Part shown: piece after piece, positions 7,519-16,500 of the stretch | Numbering within the stretch: the stretch's first letter is position 1 | How the letters are laid out: every line of letters begins with the position of its first letter | Assembly: GCA_027488985.1 (NCBI GenBank) | Contig: JAIYAR010000006.1 | Location: 115,750-179,749 of the forward strand | Reading direction: 5' to 3' | Length of the DNA: 64,000 bases | Source of the DNA: Comamonadaceae bacterium | Lineage (GTDB): Bacteria > Pseudomonadota > Gammaproteobacteria > Burkholderiales > Burkholderiaceae_C | Made by a program: the position numbers and the translations under genes | Notes under the pieces: generated by a model | Told to the model about the DNA's origin: nothing | What the model saw: the letters and a program-made list of their open reading frames with translations, nothing else | The model's database searches: none

Positions 7519-8925
7519 TCACACTGTAGCGGCTGGCAGAGCGATTTCAATCACCAGGCCCGGCTGCGCATTGCGCACCGCAAAGCTGCCGCCATGCGCC
7601 TGCGCCACCAGGCGGCACAGGTAGAGGCCCAAGCCCACGCCACCACCTTCGCGGGTGCGGGCCGCATCCGGCCGGAAGAAGGGCTGGCCCAGGTTGGGCA
7701 ACTGGTTCTCCTCCACACCGGTGCCGAAGTCGCGCACGGCGATCGACAACTGCCCGTTCGTCCATTGCACAGTGATTTGCGGCGCGACAGACGCCCCCGC
7801 GCTGTGGCGCAAGGCGTTATCCAACAGGTTGCGCACCAACAACCGGATGCGGGTCGGGTCCAGCTGCAGGCGGGGCAAGGCCGTGGGCAGCTGCATGTCA
7901 ATCAACGGGCCAGCATCAGCTTCCGCGGTGGCATGCGCAGTTTGCAGCTCGCAGACCACGTCTTCCACCAATGTGCACACGTCTACCGCCTCGCGGTGGA
8001 GAGCAGCATGCGGGCTGGCCAGGCGTTCGCTTTCCAGCAAGTCGGTGACCAAGTCGCGCATGAGGGCCAGATCGCGCAAGAGCGCATCGCGGCCGGGCTG
8101 CACATCGGCCGTCTCAGGCAGCAGTTCGGTGTTCAGGCGGGCACGGGTCAAAGGGCTGCGCAGCTCGTGGCTGATGGCCAGCAGCAAGGTGCGCTTGGCC
8201 TCCAACATCTGGTGGATGTCGGCGCCCATGGTGTTGATGGTGGCAGCCAGTTCGCCCAGCTCATCAGGGTGGTGGGAGCGGCGCACAGGGATGGCCTGCC
8301 CGAATTCGCCCGCCCCGAAACGTAGGGCGCCGGCGCGGATATCGTCCAGCGGGCGCAACATGCGGCGCACCCGCACATAGGCCAGCGTGGTGAGCACCAG
8401 AAGGGTGAACAACGTGATCCAGCCGATAAAGCGGGGCCGATCGTGCCAAGCCTGCACACTCACCCCGAATTGGATGAGGTGCCCGTCGGCCGTGTTGCGC
8501 ACATAGAAGCGAGGGCTCTCGGCCTCCCGCGGTTCGTCGTCCTTCCAGTCGTGTTGTTTGTCGGGCTGGTCGGGGTTGCTGCGCCAGTTGATCTGCGGAC
8601 CGCTGATGCGCACGCTCAAGGGAAGGCGCTGGGTGATGGCGCGGGCGCGCTCTATGTCAGGCGGGTCACCGATTTCCTTAGCTAATTTGTCGATGTAGTC
8701 GGCCACCAGCGGCTTGGCCGCATCGCGCCAGCCGATGCTGAGCGCTGCCTGCATGCCGAACATGAAGGTAGAGGCCATGGCAAGCGCCAGCAGCACAAAC
8801 ATGGCAATGAGCCGCACGCGCAGTGAGTGCACGAGGGCGTGCTTGGCCTGGCGCTGGGCGCGGATGAAATCCCGCACACCCGGCCAGCCCCGGCAGACGC
8901 GCCACCAATCGGCCCACATGCTCAT
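7519..8925 (-). CDS. Two-component sensor histidine kinase (CpxA/RstB-like)
   Basis: A membrane histidine kinase of 468 residues. TM1 is about residues 36-58 and TM2 about 167-185, enclosing a periplasmic sensor region of about 108 residues that contains a charged PDKQHDWKDDEPREAE loop. A HAMP linker (about 186-240) leads to the phosphoacceptor motif ISHELRSPLTR with His253, and then an HATPase_c domain with N (NLLDNALRH), G1 (VRDFGTGV) and G2 (GVGLGLYLC) boxes. The start overlaps the regulator stop by four bases, so the pair is translationally coupled. Together with the Spy-like lipoprotein at the head of the operon, this suggests an envelope-stress system like CpxRA, although the sensor domain is not clearly CpxA. 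Confidence 0.92.
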   Translation of the reverse strand: MSMWADWWRVCRGWPGVRDFIRAQRQAKHALVHSLRVRLIAMFVLLALAMASTFMFGMQAALSIGWRDAAKPLVADYIDKLAKEIGDPPDIERARAITQRLPLSVRISGPQINWRSNPDQPDKQHDWKDDEPREAESPRFYVRNTADGHLIQFGVSVQAWHDRPRFIGWITLFTLLVLTTLAYVRVRRMLRPLDDIRAGALRFGAGEFGQAIPVRRSHHPDELGELAATINTMGADIHQMLEAKRTLLLAISHELRSPLTRARLNTELLPETADVQPGRDALLRDLALMRDLVTDLLESERLASPHAALHREAVDVCTLVEDVVCELQTAHATAEADAGPLIDMQLPTALPRLQLDPTRIRLLVRNLLDNALRHSAGASVAPQITVQWTNGQLSIAVRDFGTGVEENQLPNLGQPFFRPDAARTREGGGVGLGLYLCRLVAQAHGGSFAVRNAQPGLVIEIALPAATV

Positions 8926-9635
8926 GCGGCACTTCCTGCCGATGTGGCCAATGGGGCCAGCGCCAGCGTGTAGCCCGCGTTGCGCAAAGTCTTGATGCAG
9001 TCCAGCGGCTCCAGCTTTTTGCGCAGGCGGCTGACCACAATGTCCACTGCGCGGGTGTAGAGCTCGGCCTCATGGCCACGCAGCTGATTCAAAATGTCGT
9101 CCCGACTGAACACCTTGCCCGGCGCGCGAGCCAGCAGGAGCAGCAAATCGAACTCGGTGCCTGTGAGGTCTACCGCATCGCCGTTGCGCTGCACGGTGCG
9201 GGTGGCGACGTCAATGCGCAGGCCCTGAAAGTACAGGAGGTTGGGGTCGGCCGCAGTAGCCTTGGGCGAGGCGGGTGCGCGTCGGCGCAACACGGTTTGC
9301 ACCCGGGCCACCAGCTCGCGTGGCTCAAAAGGTTTGGGCACATAGTCATCTGCACCCAGCTCCAGGCCCACCACCCGGTCCATCACCTCACCGCGTGCGG
9401 TGAGCATGACGATGGGCAGGTCACTGTCTTTGCGGATAGCGCGGCACAAGGCAAAACCATCCATCTCGGGCAGCATCACATCGAGAATGGCCGCATCGAT
9501 GCCGCCCTGCGCCAGCCGCGCCAGCCCGTCACTTGGGCGCAGGCAGTGCTCCAGCGCCATGTCGAAGCGAGAGAAGTAGGCGGCCAGAGGGCCGCCAAGC
9601 TGGGTGTCGTCATCGATGAGCAGAATGCGGTGCAT
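8922..9635 (-). CDS. OmpR-family response regulator
   Basis: A 237-residue DNA-binding response regulator. The receiver domain shows the acidic pocket IDDD (residues 8-10), the phosphorylation site Asp52 in AILDVMLPEMDG, the switch Thr in VMLTARGE and the conserved Lys in YVPKPFEPREL. The winged-helix output domain follows a linker of about 18 residues rich in A, S and P, with LTGTEFDLLLLLARAPGKVFSRDDILNQL and VDIVVSRLRKKLEP. It is phosphorylated by the kinase encoded immediately downstream and probably controls its own operon, whose first gene encodes a Spy-like lipoprotein. The next gene upstream in the operon ends only five bases before this start. Confidence 0.95.
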   Translation of the reverse strand: MHRILLIDDDTQLGGPLAAYFSRFDMALEHCLRPSDGLARLAQGGIDAAILDVMLPEMDGFALCRAIRKDSDLPIVMLTARGEVMDRVVGLELGADDYVPKPFEPRELVARVQTVLRRRAPASPKATAADPNLLYFQGLRIDVATRTVQRNGDAVDLTGTEFDLLLLLARAPGKVFSRDDILNQLRGHEAELYTRAVDIVVSRLRKKLEPLDCIKTLRNAGYTLALAPLATSAGSAA

Positions 9636-9640
9636 AGGCT

Positions 9641-9949
9641 TCAGTGGGTTGCCTGCCTATTGTCACACCCGGAAAGCCGGCTGCGGTGGCGTTGAATCAG
9701 GCTTCGCACGCGGTCGCGCTCGGCATCGGCCAGCCGGTCAAACAGGTCGGCGGCTCTTTGCACATCGTGTAGCACCTGGGGCACGTACCCCGGGCGGCGC
9801 TCCAGCAGACGCAGGGCGTGCTCGCGGTCGAAACGCGGGCCCCATACCAGAGCCATGACTTCGGCGTGGGGCTCCTCGTAGCCTTCCAGCACCACCGCTC
9901 CGTAGGCGCGTAGCGGCGCCGCAATGGCGCTCAGGGTTGCGGGCGCCAT
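9641..9949 (-). CDS. Small protein resembling half of a Spy/CpxP-type protein, without signal peptide
   Basis: A 102-residue protein not assigned to a named family. Its residues about 26-90 (EEPHAEVMALVWGPRFDREH onward) line up with the second half of the Spy-like protein encoded immediately upstream (DPRAEVKALVAGDKFDATRA onward), and both end in a D/T-rich turn followed by VRxxIxRH or VREYLDGR. This suggests descent from a partial duplication. No signal peptide or lipobox is visible, so it should stay in the cytoplasm, unlike true Spy/CpxP chaperones. The start at 9949 is five bases after the upstream stop, and the stop is five bases before the response regulator, so it is embedded in the operon. 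Its role is unknown; it could modulate the two-component system. Confidence 0.65.
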   Translation of the reverse strand: MAPATLSAIAAPLRAYGAVVLEGYEEPHAEVMALVWGPRFDREHALRLLERRPGYVPQVLHDVQRAADLFDRLADAERDRVRSLIQRHRSRLSGCDNRQATH

Positions 9950-9954
9950 GACGC

Positions 9955-10440
9955 TCAGCCCCGGCTGAACCAGCGACCACGACCATCCAGGTACTCGCGC
10001 ACCTTTTGTTGCTGGGTCGTGTTCAGGCTGTTGTAGAAGTTGGCCATCGCGGCAATGACTTCGGGGCTCTTGGTTTGGATGGCGGCGGTTTTTTCATTGA
10101 TCAGCGTTTGGGCGCGGGTGGCATCAAACTTGTCGCCGGCCACGAGGGCCTTCACTTCAGCACGCGGATCCGTAGTCTGGCCGATAAGGGCTGCACGTTG
10201 CTCAAACATTTTGTCGCCCACGACAGCCAGCAGCTTCTTCTGGTCAGCGTTCAACTCGAGTTTGCTGCCCACTTTATCGACCATCTTGTCGCGCTTGGCA
10301 GCGTATTGCTCGGCACTCATGTTGGTACCGTAATCATGCGAACGGTGGCCGCAGGCGGCAAGCCCGCCGACAAGCACCAGGGCGGTGACTGCACCGATAA
10401 GCGTACGTTTGGCGTGGCTGCGGAGGAAAAAGTTGGTCAT
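9955..10440 (-). CDS. Spy/CpxP (LTxxQ-motif) family periplasmic lipoprotein
   Basis: The first gene of the two-component operon encodes 161 residues. The ATG at 10440 is chosen because it opens a classical signal sequence: basic residues SHAKRT, a hydrophobic stretch LIGAVTALVLVGGL and the lipobox LAAC with Cys near residue 29. The mature part is all-helical and contains LELNADQKKLL near residue 65 and LNTTQQQKVREYL near the C terminus, the two LTxxQ-like motifs of Spy, CpxP and ZraP. Family members are ATP-independent chaperones or stress sensors in the periplasm that inhibit their cognate kinase. By that model this protein would titrate the downstream kinase's sensor domain. The 121-base region upstream should hold the operon promoter. 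Confidence 0.85.
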   Translation of the reverse strand: MTNFFLRSHAKRTLIGAVTALVLVGGLAACGHRSHDYGTNMSAEQYAAKRDKMVDKVGSKLELNADQKKLLAVVGDKMFEQRAALIGQTTDPRAEVKALVAGDKFDATRAQTLINEKTAAIQTKSPEVIAAMANFYNSLNTTQQQKVREYLDGRGRWFSRG

Positions 10441-10561
10441 CACGGTCTTTCTGAACCCTGTCGGGTAGTTGGAATATGACCGTGATGGTGCCGCCGCAGC
10501 CCTGACACAGGGTATCAAGGCGGTTGCGATTTGTTTCGGTTTATTTCACCCGCAATGCCAC

Positions 10562-13500
10562 TCACCGCGCGAGCACGGCCTCCAAGGCTTTGCCCGTGTG
10601 GGTACCTAACTTGACCACGTCTTCCGGCGTGGTGGCCGCTACCACGCGGCCTCCGCCGTTGCCGCCCTCAGGCCCAAGGTCCAGCACCCAGTCGGCTTCG
10701 GCAATCACATCGAGGTCATGCTCAATCACCACCACGCTGTGGCCGCCGTTGACCAGGCGGTGCAGTACATGAATGAGCTTTTCCACATCGGCCATGTGCA
10801 GGCCCACCGTGGGCTCGTCCAGCACGTAGAGAGTGTGCGGCACTTTGTTGCCGCGCTTGCCTACGTCGTCGCGCACCTTGGCCAGTTCCGTAACCAGCTT
10901 GATCCGTTGTGCCTCGCCGCCGCTCAGCGTCGGTGACGGCTGGCCCAGCGTCAGGTAGCCCAAGCCCACGTCTTTGAGCAGCTGTAGCGGATGCGCAATG
11001 ACGGGCATGGCCGCGAAGAAGTCCACCGCTTCATCGACTTCCATTTGCAGCACATCGCCGATGTTCTTGCCGCGCCAGGTGACGGCCAGTGTTTCGGGAT
11101 TGAAGCGCGCGCCCTTACAGGTTTCGCACACCACTTTCACATCGGGCAAGAAGCTCATGCCGATGGTGCGCATGCCCTGCCCTTCGCAGCTCGGGCAGCG
11201 GCCTTCGCCGGTGTTGAAACTGAAGCGGTTAGACGCATAGCCGCGCGCCTTGGCTTCCAGAGTGTCGGCAAAGAGCTTGCGGATGGTGTCCCAGAAGCCG
11301 ATGTAAGTGGCCGGGCAGGAGCGCGGTGTTTTGCCGATGGGCGTTTGGTCCACTTCGAGCACGCGGTCTATGGATTCATAGCCGGTTACGCCTTCGCAGC
11401 CGAGCCAATCGATCTTCTCGCCAGCATCCAAGGCATCGCGACCGGCTTTGGTGCTGCGCTTATGCACGGCGGTTTGCACGTTGGCCAGCAGCACGTCGCG
11501 TGCTAGGGTGGACTTACCCGAGCCACTGACGCCGGTGATAGCCACCAGGCGTTTGAGCGGCACATGGGCGGTCACGCCTTGCAGGTTGTGCATGGTGGCG
11601 TTGTTGACGGTGAGCCAGTCGATTTTTGGCTTGTACGCTGGTGTGTCTGCTGAGCTCGCTACGGGCAGCCCGGCAACGGGCTCCTCATACGCTCGCTTTG
11701 CGAGCTCCAAATCGTCACCCGCTGCCGGGCTACCCGCGGCTGCGACAGACATTTGGGCGGTGCGCCGATCTGCCAGCGCGGCGTATTCGGCGGCAACTTT
11801 GGTGCGTTCAGCGAGTTCGGTGTTCGCGGAAGCGCTGTCCAGAATGCGTGCCGCCTCCACAGCGGCTTTCTGTGCTTTGGCACTCAGCTTCTTCGCGGGC
11901 TTACCACCACCAGCGGTGGAGGCGCTTGCGCCGGAAGCCGATTTCGAGCTCGCAACGCGAGCGTATGAGGCGCCCGGCGTAAGCGCCTCCGCCGCGTCCA
12001 GCGCCAATGTCTCAACAAACGACACCATCCCACGGCGCAAAGCCAAGGGGTGCTTCATCGCATGCAACAAATACCGCCCCGTCTGTGACTCGGGAGCGTT
12101 CTGGACATCAGCGATCGAACCCTGCGCCACCAGCCGCCCACCGCGTTTGCCTGCACTCGGCCCGATGTCGATGATATGGTCCGCATGGCGAATGGTGTCT
12201 TCGTCATGCTCGACCACCACCAGCGTATTGCCCTTGTCACTCAAGCTCTGCAAGGCACCCAGCAAGATCTTGTTGTCACGCGCATGCAAACCAATGGTCG
12301 GCTCATCCAGCACGTAACACACGCCCTGCAGATTGCTACCCAGTTGGGCTGCCAGGCGGATGCGCTGCGCCTCGCCGCCACTAAGAGTGGGGGCGCCGCG
12401 GTCCAGCGTGAGGTAGCCTAGGCCTACTTCTTCCAAAAACTCAAGGCGGCTGCGGATCTCGGGCACGAGGTCGCGAGCGATGTCGCCTTCGCGGGTCGTC
12501 ATGCCGCCGGCCACTTGCAGGGTCTGCACCCACTGGCGCACATCAGTCACCGAGAGGCGCGCAATGTCGGTAATGCCCACGCCCGCGAACTTGACGTTGC
12601 GCGCCGTGGCATTCAGGCGCGTGCCGTTGCAAGTGGCGCAGGCTTTGTCGTGCAGGTCTTCAATGTCAGCCTCGGCAAAAGTCTGCTCGCGGCCTTTGTT
12701 GTCGTCGTCCTTGACCGAGTCGTCAAACACCTTCCGCTGCTCTTTGGTGAGCGCCACGCCTGTGCCCACGCAGTCCGGGCACCAGCCGTGCTTGCTGTTG
12801 TACGAGAACAGGCGCGGATCCAGCTCGGCATACGAGGTTGCGCACACCGGGCAGGCGCGCTTGGTGGAAAAAACCTGCACCTTGCCCACACCAGCCGCCG
12901 ACTCGCCAGCCGCCATCACCTCTCGCAAGCTGCCAATGTCGCTCAGTACATAGACCACACCCTTGCCATGGGTGAGCGCGTCAGCCAGCGCCGTGCGGAG
13001 TGCGGACTCGTTGGCTGGTGTCACATCCAGGCTGGCCACGGGCAGCTCGATGTTGTGTTCCTTGAAACGGTCAATCCGCGGGAAACCACTGGTGGGCAAG
13101 AAGTTTCCGTCCACCCGCAGGTGCGTGAAACCCTTGGGCCGGGCCCAATCGGCCAGCTCGGTGTACACGCCCTTGCGCCCCTGCACCAGTGGGGCCAGCA
13201 GCCCGATGTGCTGACCCCGATAGTACTTGAGCAACTGGGCCGCAATGCTGTCTGCGGACTGCGGCTCCACTGCCGCGCCGTCTCTGAAGCAATGCTGCGT
13301 GCCGAGCTTCACGTACAACAAGCGCAAAAAATGCCACACCTCGGTGGTGGTGCCCACCGTGGACTTGCGCCCGCCGCGCGAGAGGCGCTGCTCAATCGCC
13401 ACCGTGGGCGGAATGCCATAGACCGCGTCCACTTCAGGCCGACCTGCAGGTTGCACGATGGAGCGCGCATAAGCGTTCAAGGATTCGAGGTAACGCCGCT

Positions 13501-16500
13501 GCCCTTCATTGAACAAAATATCAAACGCCAGAGTCGATTTGCCGGACCCCGACACGCCAGTCACCACACTGAACTTGCCGCGTGGAATATCCACCGACAA
13601 AGACTTGAGGTTGTGCTCCTTCGCATTAACTATACGAATGGAATTCGACGTGTCGACCATCCCGGCACCGGAGGTGGATGGGCTTGCGCCGGAAGCCGAT
13701 TTCGAGCTCGCAGCGCGAGCGTATGAGGCGCCCGGAGTGAGCCCGTCCGCCGCAGCAACAGAAGTAAACGTAGCCGACGACTCCGCCACCTCATGAATCA
13801 CGCCCATCGCTGCCGCGTACTCCCGCAGTGCCTTGCCCGTGTGCGACGTGGCATGCAAAAGCAAGTCTTCCGGCGTGCCATACGCCACCACCTGCCCGCC
13901 CGCATCCCCGCCCTCGGGGCCGAGATCAATCAACCAGTCCGAGGCGCGGATCACATCCAGGTTGTGCTCAATCACCACCAGCGAATGGCCAGCGTCCAGC
14001 AACTTGCGCAGCGCGCGCATCAGCTTGGCGATGTCTTCAAAGTGCAGACCGGTGGTCGGCTCGTCCAGCATGAACAGTGAACCCTTGCGTGCAAGGAACT
14101 GCTTGCTGGAGCTAGCGCTCTTGGCCGCCTCGGCCAAAAAGCCCGCGAGCTTGAGGCGCTGCGCCTCACCACCCGAGAGCGTAGGCACCGGCTGGCCCAA
14201 CTTCACATATTCCAGCCCCACATCCACAATGGGTTGCAGCACGCGGATGACTTCGCGGTCGGCGCTGAACAGATCCGCAGCTTCGCTCACGGTGAGGCCC
14301 AATACATCAGCCACGTTCACATGGCGACCCTTGCGCTCAATCGTCACTTCCAGAATTTCGGGGCGGTAGCGCTTGCCGTCGCAGTCCGGGCAACGCAAAT
14401 ACACGTCGCTCAGGAACTGCATTTCCACGTGCTCAAAGCCCGAGCCACCGCAGGTGGGGCAACGGCCATCGCCGCTGTTGAAGCTGAACTTGGCGGCGGT
14501 GTAGCTGCGCTCCTTGGACAAGGCGGCGCCCGCGAACAACTCGCGAATTGCGTCCCACGCGCCCACATAGCTCACCGGGTTGGAACGTGCCGTTTTGCCG
14601 ATGGGCGACTGATCCACAAACACCATGTCGCTGAGCTGCTCCGCACCCAGCAGACTGGTGTGGGCGCCTGGGGTTTCGGTGGCTTTGCCGAAGTGGCGCA
14701 ACAAGGCGGGGGCCAGCACGTCTTGAATCAGTGTGGACTTGCCGGAGCCGGACACACCGGTGACGCACACGAGGCGCTGCAGCGGAATCTCCACCGACAC
14801 ATTTTTGAGGTTGTGCTCGGTGACGCCTTCGAGGATCAGGCGCGGGTGGTTGGGCGCGACCATGCGCTTGAAGCCCATACCCACCTGCTTGCGGCCGCCC
14901 AGGTAAGCGCCGGTCATGGTGTCTGCGCCCTTGAGGGCCTCGGTGGTGCCGTCAAACACAATCTGACCACCCTTCTCACCCGGGCCGGGGCCCATGTCGA
15001 TCATGCGGTCGGCAGCCAGCATTACCGCCGGGTCATGCTCCACCACCACCAACGTGTTACCTGCATCGCGCAGGCGCTGCATGGCCACGATGATGCGGTT
15101 CATGTCTCGCGGGTGCAGTCCGATGCTGGGTTCATCCAACACGAACAGGGTGTTCACCAACGAGGTGCCCAACGCGGTAGTGAGGTTGATGCGCTGCACC
15201 TCGCCGCCACTCAGTGTGCGGCTCTGGCGGTCCAGCGTGAGGTAGCCAATGCCCACGTCGCACAGGTACTTAAGGCGGGTGCCCACCTCTTCAAACAAGA
15301 GCTTGAGGGTTTTGTGCTCGGCCTCTGAAGCGGTAGGCGCAGTTTTCTCCGGAGTAACATCTTGCGACCGCGAAGCGGAGTCTGGGGTGCCGGAAGGGGC
15401 CGATTTGCTACTCGCAAAGCGAGTTGATGAGGCCACTGCCGGTACACCTGACTCCGCCCCCCCGCCAAAGACTCCCAAATCCGCCTGCAAGGCATCAAAA
15501 AACCGCTTGAGCCGATCCAAAGGCATCAGCATCAAATCGTGTAGTGACAAGCCGGGCAGCGCTTCCAGCTGTTCACGAGACCACTTCACGCCCTTGGGCA
15601 TAAAGCGCTTGGCCGGTTCCAGCGCCATGTCGGCCTGGTCCTTGGTGCCTATGCGCCACAGCAGGCTCTCGGTCTTCAAGCGCGAGCCATTGCAGGTCGG
15701 GCAGGTGGTGTAGCTGCGGTACTTGGACAAGAGCACACGGATGTGCATCTTGTAGGCCTTGGTCTCCAGGTATTCAAAGAAGCGGTCCACGCCGAACCAA
15801 TGCTGGTTCCACTTGCCGTTCCAGTTCGGCGAGCCCTTGAGCACCCAGTTTTTTTGCTCCTGCGTCAGCTTGTACCAAGGCGTGTCGCGCGGAATGCCGC
15901 TGGCCTCGGCGTGGCGCATCAGGTCGTCCTGGCACTCCTGCCAGGCGGGCGTCTGCATGGGCTTGACGGCACCCGCGCGCAGGGTGAGTTTGTCGTTAGG
16001 GATGACCAAGCCATAGTCCACCCCCACCACCCGCCCGAAACCACGGCAGGCGTCGCAAGCGCCCACGGCGGAGTTGAAGCTGAACATCGACGCAATCGGG
16101 TCGGTGTATCGAATGTCGCTCTGCGGGCAGTGCAAGCCGGTCGAAAAGCGCCAGATCTCAGGGACCAAATTTGCTATGGTTTCAGGAGCTACGGGCGCAC
16201 TATCTACCTGGGCTACAGCCTCTTTTAATACATAAGTATTCAAACGCCCACTGCCGCGCTTCAATGATGTCTCAATGGCTTCCAGCACCCGCGCTTTTTC
16301 CACGCCATCAATGCGGAAGCGGTCCGCCACTACATCCAGTACTTTGCGCACCCCATTGACGGTGGAAACCTCGCGCTCCGCCTGCACCCGGGTGAAGCCG
16401 CTGGCGCTGAGCCACTGGGTTACTTCGTCGGGGGTGGCGTTACCGGGCAGCTCTACAGGAAAGGTCAGCACCAGGCGCGGGTTGCCTTCGGCCGCAGCGC

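Noticed and set aside
11448-12317. Long + strand open frame of 289 codons opposite uvrA, and other long antisense frames (for example 12515-13726, 14234-15328)
   Set aside because: They lie completely inside uvrA on the opposite strand, and their compositions (runs of H, R, A and G) are typical of shadow frames in high-GC DNA. The uvrA frame has all catalytic motifs.
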